From Trichaptum fuscoviolaceum (Eukaryota > Basidiomycota > Agaricomycetes > Hymenochaetales > Trichaptaceae), in NCBI GenBank assembly GCA_910574455.1, contig CAJSYZ010000008.1:434001-498000 (forward strand): 64,000 nucleotides of DNA, written 5' to 3'. The number at the start of each line of letters is the position of its first letter. Positions within the stretch are counted from its first letter, which is position 1. The notes beneath the pieces were generated by a model, which did not search any database, was not told where the DNA came from, and was given only the letters and a program-made list of their open reading frames with translations. This document shows, in pieces, positions 57,591 through 64,000 of the stretch. A program made the translations under genes and the position numbers.

Positions 57591-60500
57591 TTAGTATTGA
57601 TTTCCGGAGGCAAGAGGTTGATTCTGGATGTAATTAGCAGACGGGTCTTGCATGATTGTATCTGCCTCTGGTGCCTGTAAAACGCCCATCCAGTTGAATC
57701 CTAAATTGCAACAGGTTAGTCAATCAGATGAAGAGTGGAGATCGTGACTACCTACCGGGCATGTTCATATCCTGCCAGATTGACGTATCTGGCATAGCTT
57801 GCATAGTCTGGAAAAGATCGTTGTCGAATAAAGGTAGGGTCTGGAAAACCTCCCCAACGTTCATCTGCAGTGCATTCTGCCCGCCTGCCCCGCCTTGTAT
57901 ACCATGCATTTGCTGTTGCTGCTCCGGAACTTGTGCGCCAGCCTGCATCTGATACATTTGATCGCCCTGATCATACGAATACTGAGGGACCGGCGTCTGC
58001 GCAACTGAACCTGCAGCGTTCTGTTCTTCTGAAACAGGTGGAAGTACTTGAGCTTGTGCTGACAGTGACGCAACATCGCTTGATGGCGACGATTGCATGA
58101 CTTCTGGGCTGAGGCCTCTTTGTGATCTTGGGCTCGCATGCGAAGAAGCGGGTGAAGCGGAACCGCGTTTCTTCTCAGTAGCCCCTGCGCTGCCTCCTCG
58201 CTGCGTCGTACGACGCCGAGATTTTGACGGCAGATTACTAGAGCCTTTCAATGCGCTTGGTGAGAGTTGCACCTTCGCCATTGGCGTGGCGAGCAGACCA
58301 TCCAAGAAGCGCGCCCAAAGTTTGGGGCTATGTCTCTCGTCAACGACAACCTCAGGGTCACTGAGAAGGTCGATAATAGCTCGGACCAGATTCTGAATCT
58401 CCTCGCGTTGAGCAAGTTGCAAATACGACGCATACTTCGGATGCAGCAACTAATTCAAACATGTCAGGTCAGTGCAAGCGAAAAGCGATTAAATGACTAA
58501 CCTTGATTAAGAAAGATGATGCAAAAGTGATGAAGATGCACTGAGCTTCTGGACCATGCTTCAGATATACTTTTTGAGTGCTCAATTCATCAATGAAGAC
58601 ACGCAAGACATCCGAAGCAGCGTTGTAACACTGTAGAGAAGTTAGACCGAAGAAGTTCGTCGAAGAAAATATACGTACTCGGTTAAAGAAAATTGTTTGG
58701 TCGGAATGGGCTTTCCCGACAAACGAGTGTTGGAAACCGAAAGAAAGCACGATAAGGCGTGAGTAACGATAGGCAAGTTTTACGAGGCTGTTTCGGAAGC
58801 GCGCTTGGTCGTCGCCAGAGTCCGTATTCTGGCCCAATCGCTCATTCCATTCTGCCTCCATATTAACGAGCTTCTCATCGGTTTCCGCAGCAAGCTTGTT
58901 TATTTCGAGACTCTGTATGAACAACAGTTCATTAGCTATCGTATAGCAGAGCCGAAAGAAGAAAACATACCCTGTCCAAACCTGTGGGACTGCTCGCACT
59001 GCTGTAAATCTTCTTCTTGAACTCATTCATGACGCGCAGCTCCGCATTGTATCCTGCCAGATGTATGTCAAAGTTCCGGAAGTTGTACGGCGACGATTTC
59101 CACCACTCTGCAGAGTGCGTTGCGAGATAGTCGCTGTCGGCAATCGTGCTCTGCTTGCCGTGCCAGCTACTTGTCGATCGGTCCAAGTTGTAACAGTTTA
59201 GCCATACGCGGGTACGGTTAAGCAGTTCTCGTGCATGCGTCTCGTTTCTTGGACGGACTGAAGAAGGTACGTGAAGGTTCAAATCGGTTGCTACACGGAT
59301 GGCAAGTCCAAGGTAAAGCCAGGTCCGGTCTTCCTCCCATCGCCGCATAGGAACCGGATATAATGAGAGTAAGATGTACGCAGAGACTGTCTCCACTGTT
59401 TTTGGGCCACTGATGAGGGCAGTACCTGCAGCAAGCTGAGCATACGTTATCAATTCTTCATACAGTCCGGGACGTCCCGGATAGTATCGTGAAGAGATAG
59501 CACAGACTATATTAAAGTCAGATATCGCAGAGAATAAGTTTAGAAAATTGTCACTCACTAACTGTAAATAAGAATGGTGAACGCCAGTATGTCTTTTGAG
59601 CGGTGTAGAGAACAGGATCGAGGAGTGAACAAGATAAGTTCATTTTATCGAAGTATCTATCAAAAGCACATATAAGTTTGCTATCAGATCGGTATGCAAC
59701 AAAACTCACATTCTGAACAGCTCTTCCACTTCGCTCGGTGCCACAATACCTCTCATCAAGATATGCGGTATAGGATGTCTTGAAGGTGCCAATTTGCCTG
59801 GATCCGGGACGCTTCCGCGTCGTGCTTCGAAGAAACCAGGAGCAGTGGCTCCATACGCAGTTTCGTCCTCCAGCTTAACTACCACTTGCACCTCGCCGTT
59901 CTGGACGTTTGCCCCTTCCTGATCTCCACTAGCAGAACGAGGAGAGGTCGCACCATGGTCACTTGCAGTGCCTGCCGGAGAAGGATGATCTTGACTTTGT
60001 ACTTCAACACTTCCGGCACGACTGCTCCGCGGGCTCCTACTCCTCTCCCTTTCCTTCGCGCCTTTCGTCGCTAGCGTCATTTGTGCGATGAGTCCGAAGG
60101 GAGCTGCGGATGTTGCGGGTAGAGGAGCAAGCCGTGGAGGTTGCGGTGTCTTACGCCTTCCACCTGATGAACTATGTTGGGAAGGATGCGCCGACCCTTC
60201 ACGAGCCGACCCGGCAAGCGTTGAAGAGGGTGAAGCGTGCCTGACAGTTCCCGTCTCTACTCCCTCGAAGCCGTCTTCATCTGCCACCTGAACAGTGATT
60301 TCGTCGTCGAACTGATCCTCAGCATCCGCGTACTCAGAAGCACTTCCTGACGGTCCTTCTCCGCCACTTGAAAAGTAGGCATTGTCAACTTCATCCCAAT
60401 CATCCTGCTCGTAATCTTCCGTGTCCCATTCCTCCTCCGCAAACGCGCTGTCGTCAAGCAGTCCGCCGATTGTCTGAATAGATTCCCTTGCACGAGAAAT

Positions 60501-62177
60501 CCATTCCTGAACTTCTTGGCGTGGCTTGGGTTGAATATACGAGCCTGACGCGCTGACGTTCCCAGACGCAGAAGAATTGGTGCCCGGGGTGGTTACATCA
60601 GACATATTTCCAGGCGTAGGTGTTGTTCCCCCTGGCGGAGGAAGGGGCGTATTGGAGAGTGAAAGGCGTGGAGGTTCGCCGTGATGAAGACGCTGGCGAC
60701 GATTAGCTTCCTCGAGTTGCTCCATTAGCTTTTGTATCTGCGAGGCCTGATCTCTTATTTGATTGAGCAGATGCTCGCGTTTTCTGACAAAAGAAGAATA
60801 TTCAGCGAAAAAAATCGATCGAGTCATTAATTTAAGAAAGACATGAAATGTACACTTACGGTGGTTGCCTGCGCTTTTTCCGGCCCGGTATCATACATTC
60901 GTGATTCCCATTCAAACAACGCCTACAAGTATTTGGATCTGTCGTGAACTCGCAACGCACTTTCAAGTTCTTGCATCGAACACAAGCACCCCTGTTTAAC
61001 AAATTTATCAGTCGGTAAAAAGCGAAAGCAAGACGAAATCCACTTACGCTTTTGGCTTCTGTTCTTGCGCTGACTGTCCGATCTGACCACCCTGTGCATC
61101 CTGCATGGGGATGTTACCCATTCCCGGAAGCACTCCTGGCATCATGCCTGGTTGACCCATCTGCTGATGGTAACCCCCCTCATAACCCGGTCCATCTTGA
61201 TATTGACCCTCGTACTCATAAGCATCTCCGTACGGTTCATAGTTCGGATCCATCGTGTATCCCTCGATGCTGCCGGAGCTTTGACCTTGGTATTGTTCGT
61301 AGTCTGAATCCGGATCAAGACCTTGGCTACCGGTCTCGGCCGCCGTATCTGCACGCCGACGCTTGTTCACGCCTGGTGTATGTTGAGGGCTGTAGCCCGC
61401 AGGGTGGAGGTAGTCTTGCTGCTGCTGCATGGGCTGAGGTTGGGGACGAGATTGGTGAAGGCCAGAGTGTGGAGCTATACCCTCGACGAGCGGCGCGCCC
61501 GTCACAACTCCGGGCTGATGTGGAGGCAACCCAGCTTGAGCGGAAGCAAATGTGAAAGATGCATTAAACGGATCTGCTCCATGCGCATTCGGGGAACCGC
61601 TTGCTGAAGGTGATCCGCGCCCATGATGTGACGGCGATCCTGATGGCGACCCTCCGCGTGCACCTGCGAAAACGAATTGGCTTGGATCGGTCGCAGACAG
61701 AGCAGTTGCAGTCGCTGCGGTGTATTTGGGAGAAGCGTTTCCTGGGCCTTGTCCGACACCTAAGATAGGCGGCGCCGACGGTCCGGCAATGTTCCGCACC
61801 CCGTTCAGCCCCGGTGGAGGTAGCTGTGGCAAGGCTTGTGGAATGGAACCAGAAGACATCGATTGTTGAGGTAAAGGCTGAGGAGGGCTCATAGGAAGAT
61901 GCCCAGTCAGGCCTTCCAAGCCAGCAAGCTGGTCATAATGGTGTTCCAGTTGAAGCTGCGGCTGATGTTGTTGGTATTGTTGGTGGACTTGGGAAGGATG
62001 TGATGTAGGTGGGAGGAAATGTTGCTGCTGCTGATGGTGTGCCTGGTATTGCGATCGATGGTGGGGATGCGATTGTTGAGGTAGGCCTTGGTGTTGTTGT
62101 TGTTGTTGCGGCTGAGATATTTGTTGGGCATAAGGAGGAGAAGTGGGTACCCAGTATCCGTTCTGTTCGGTAGACAT
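57591..62177 (-). CDS. Zn(II)2Cys6 fungal-type transcription factor
   Basis: Multi-exon gene with start MSTEQNGYWVPTSPPYA at 62177. An upstream in-frame ATG exists, but this one begins the Gln/Pro-rich region. Order: a 370-residue Q/P/H-rich disordered region, then across an intron a binuclear zinc cluster CVRCKNLKVRCEF..CRRCLNGNHEC (C-x2-C-x6-C-x8-C-x2-C-x6-C) with basic tail PGRKKRRQPP, a leucine-zipper-like coil (LLNQIRDQASQIQKLMEQLE), a long acidic/Ser-rich linker, and the fungal-specific TF middle region. That region contains YFDKMNLSCSLLDPVLYTAQ, VSAYILLSLYPVPMRRWEED RTWLYLGLAIRVATDLNLH and TRVWLNCYNLDRSTSSWHGK. The C-terminal linker is QM-rich with a terminal exon ending IQNQPLASGNQY at 57591. 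About 1,150 residues, nuclear. The zinc cluster followed by a coil resembles mushroom PriB-like regulators; target genes are unknown. No gene symbol is assigned. Confidence 0.88.
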
Positions 62178-64000
62178 GGCGGTGACAGTCAAAGTGAGTT
62201 TTGTCGTAAAATTTCGTGAAAAGTGGGATGAAAGGTGCCAGATAAGTTCACAATGCTTAGACGCTAGCAACACAACGATATAACGCGCTTTATACGCGAT
62301 TATGTATCTGGAAATGACAATAAGAAGTCGTGAATAGAATGGAGATGTTTCGCCAACGAACCAGTGATCCTCAAGCTACCCAACCTTTACTGCTACTCCC
62401 TCTCAACCTTCCTGGTACGAGATTTGGAATGGGTGCAGTAGTGCTTGAATCAGCCCTGAAACTATGGAAGTGAATTGTAAGCCTAATAATGCGCACAGGC
62501 CACGGGAGGCAAAGAGTGACAGCTCACGCGTTTGGAAAAATGGTGAGCCCGCAATTGATGAGTCCTGGGGTTGAACTGCGAAGATAACGGAGCTCAGCGC
62601 TGCAGTGCACCTGATTGCTCCGAGGTGAATGGCAATGGGATAGCTGCGAGGCACGGCGTCTGTGTCTGCGTGGAGGGTATGACGAAGATGGAAGAGACGC
62701 TGGCGACGGAATACGAATAGGACTTCCTTTCGTTCACTCGCCAAAGACAGACGATCTGGATGGTTAAAATAAGCCTGCCTGTCCCCGTCGACCAGGACAG
62801 TTTGTTGACTGGCTGCTCGAGCAGTGGGAGAAAGCAGGAGAGGCCCGCTAAGAATAGCCTCTCTGGGCAACTGCAATCTATCAATCCGATCTCGCGTAAT
62901 CTAGGCTTCAGCCAGAAAGGGCAACAGGTGATATGGAACTTGCGGTCGATGAGCACGTGTGGTCTCGGCGTGGTCTCGGCTCGCCTTGCACCTGGGACAG
63001 CTGTTGAGGCACGTCGTGCTCGTCGGAAAGGTCGGGAGGAGCGGCCGATGGATAGAGGGTGTAATCGTCGAGTCGATGAAGATTGTCTTCAACTTCGGCG
63101 AACGGTCTTGAGGTTATAACATCTCTGCCCGTAGCACAGTTCCACCGGTTCGGGGATGATGTTCTAACCGAGCTGACGCGGAGAAAACGGCGTCTAAGAC
63201 AAGTACAAAGGCTTGCGAACAGGATGGAATCGTGGGCAATCAATTCACCAAGGCGATGCGACGAAGCCTGAGGCCGTGTAATCTCCAGGCTCCGGAGTCC
63301 GGTCCTTTGTTCGGGAGACTATTCAGTCCGGAAACTTGAAGGCAGGACACTAAATCCGTCAAGGTGCTGTTAGACTTGGACATAGCCCATAGATTAGCTA
63401 CTAATCAGAATCAACAAATAAGGAAGAGATCACTTTGGCTCATGATCGCCAGAAGTGCATATAGTCTCCTAGATGGTGTAGCTGAGGAACAGACTGCCCA
63501 TAGTATATTGTTGGACTATTTTGATGCGCATATACACGGATTTTCTTGAGGTCTGTTAAATAATTAACGAAACTGACCTTCTAAGCATGGCTTGAATTTA
63601 CAGCTGAGTTCATTCCAGATACAGCCAATGAATGTCGCCACCGAAAGTTACATCGGAGTATGTGAACGTCGCAAACTATGTCAGGGTCGGTGATTGCAGG
63701 AGGAGTGATTCGGTGAACACTCTTGAATCAAGTCAGATGCTTCATATGAACAAAAAATTATCATGTTTATCATAAGTCGTAGATATTTGAACCTACTTTG
63801 AGACAAACATAATCCGCATATCCTAACGATCAATGTAGTGTCCGAAGCTTCTCTTCATCTTCAATTACGACCGTCCTACTAGTATGGATGCTTTCAGCGT
63901 TCCTCACCATCGTGACAATATTGTCAATTGAATATGCTTTGTGAGCGACAAACATTGGATATTGCGCTGTGGCACGCATGCATCGTCGCCATATTGCATG
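62178..64000. other. Upstream region of the transcription-factor gene; no supported gene
   Basis: Several overlapping 100-160-codon ORFs at 62400-63250 on both strands have no motifs and could be 5' UTR or promoter sequence. The last 700 bp are AT-rich with no coding signal. Confidence 0.35.

Noticed and set aside
62594..63243. Overlapping ORFs upstream of the zinc-cluster gene as a separate gene
   Set aside because: Both strands are open without motifs; more likely 5' leader or promoter DNA of the transcription-factor gene.

Overview
The window is nuclear DNA of a basidiomycete, almost certainly an agaricomycete mushroom-forming fungus. The evidence is small GT-AG introns of about 45-65 nt in nearly every gene, a Plavaka-type transposase, DUF6532 and DUF6533 remnants, a cluster of STE3-type pheromone receptors, a group III hybrid histidine kinase remnant and an alpha-1,3-glucan synthase fragment. 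Gene models were assembled by eye from reading frames and splice signals, so exon borders are approximate.

Layout. (1) 1-17.1 kb is a transposon-dominated block. It holds a DUF6532 gene (minus, running off the left edge), an apparently intact multi-exon Plavaka transposase (plus), and two long unrecognised coiled-coil or helical genes (9354-11179 minus; 13126-16198 plus). The intergenic DNA and some introns are packed with 11-bp odd palindromes whose centre is G or C (for example CACTGGCAGTG, GACTCGGAGTC). A 385-bp MITE with its own TIRs lies at 12208-12592. (2) 17.1-24.5 kb is a decayed region: a WD-repeat remnant, a DEDD 3'-5' exonuclease gene that looks intact, and a frameshifted group III histidine kinase pseudogene. 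(3) 24.9-32 kb carries three STE3-type seven-TM receptor genes in the same direction. The outer two lie in a segmental duplication; the middle one is older and has an apparent frameshift. No convincing lipopeptide pheromone precursor was found. (4) 32.8-36.1 kb holds an N-truncated 14-TM-type MFS pseudogene and a DUF6533-type membrane protein remnant. (5) 39.8-41.5 kb is a C2-domain/proline-rich gene. (6) 41.7-55.7 kb is an inverted duplication: two copies of a small membrane-protein gene, head outward, around a complete 12-TM-type MFS transporter. The left arm is split by about 7.7 kb of nested insertions: a 2.5-kb solo LTR with a 5-bp target duplication, a 1.5-kb TIR element with subterminal palindromes, a glucan-synthase gene fragment and a 22-bp minisatellite. 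(7) 56-57 kb is an unrecognised membrane-anchored protein, and 57.6-62.2 kb is a Zn(II)2Cys6 transcription factor.

The most unusual feature is the palindrome vocabulary. Comparing duplicated segments inside the window shows a 12-bp palindromic unit present in one copy and absent from the other, so the short palindromes may insert as units rather than only drift as satellite DNA. They are densest around the Plavaka transposase, which is an obvious candidate for the activity that recognises or spreads them, but that link is inference.
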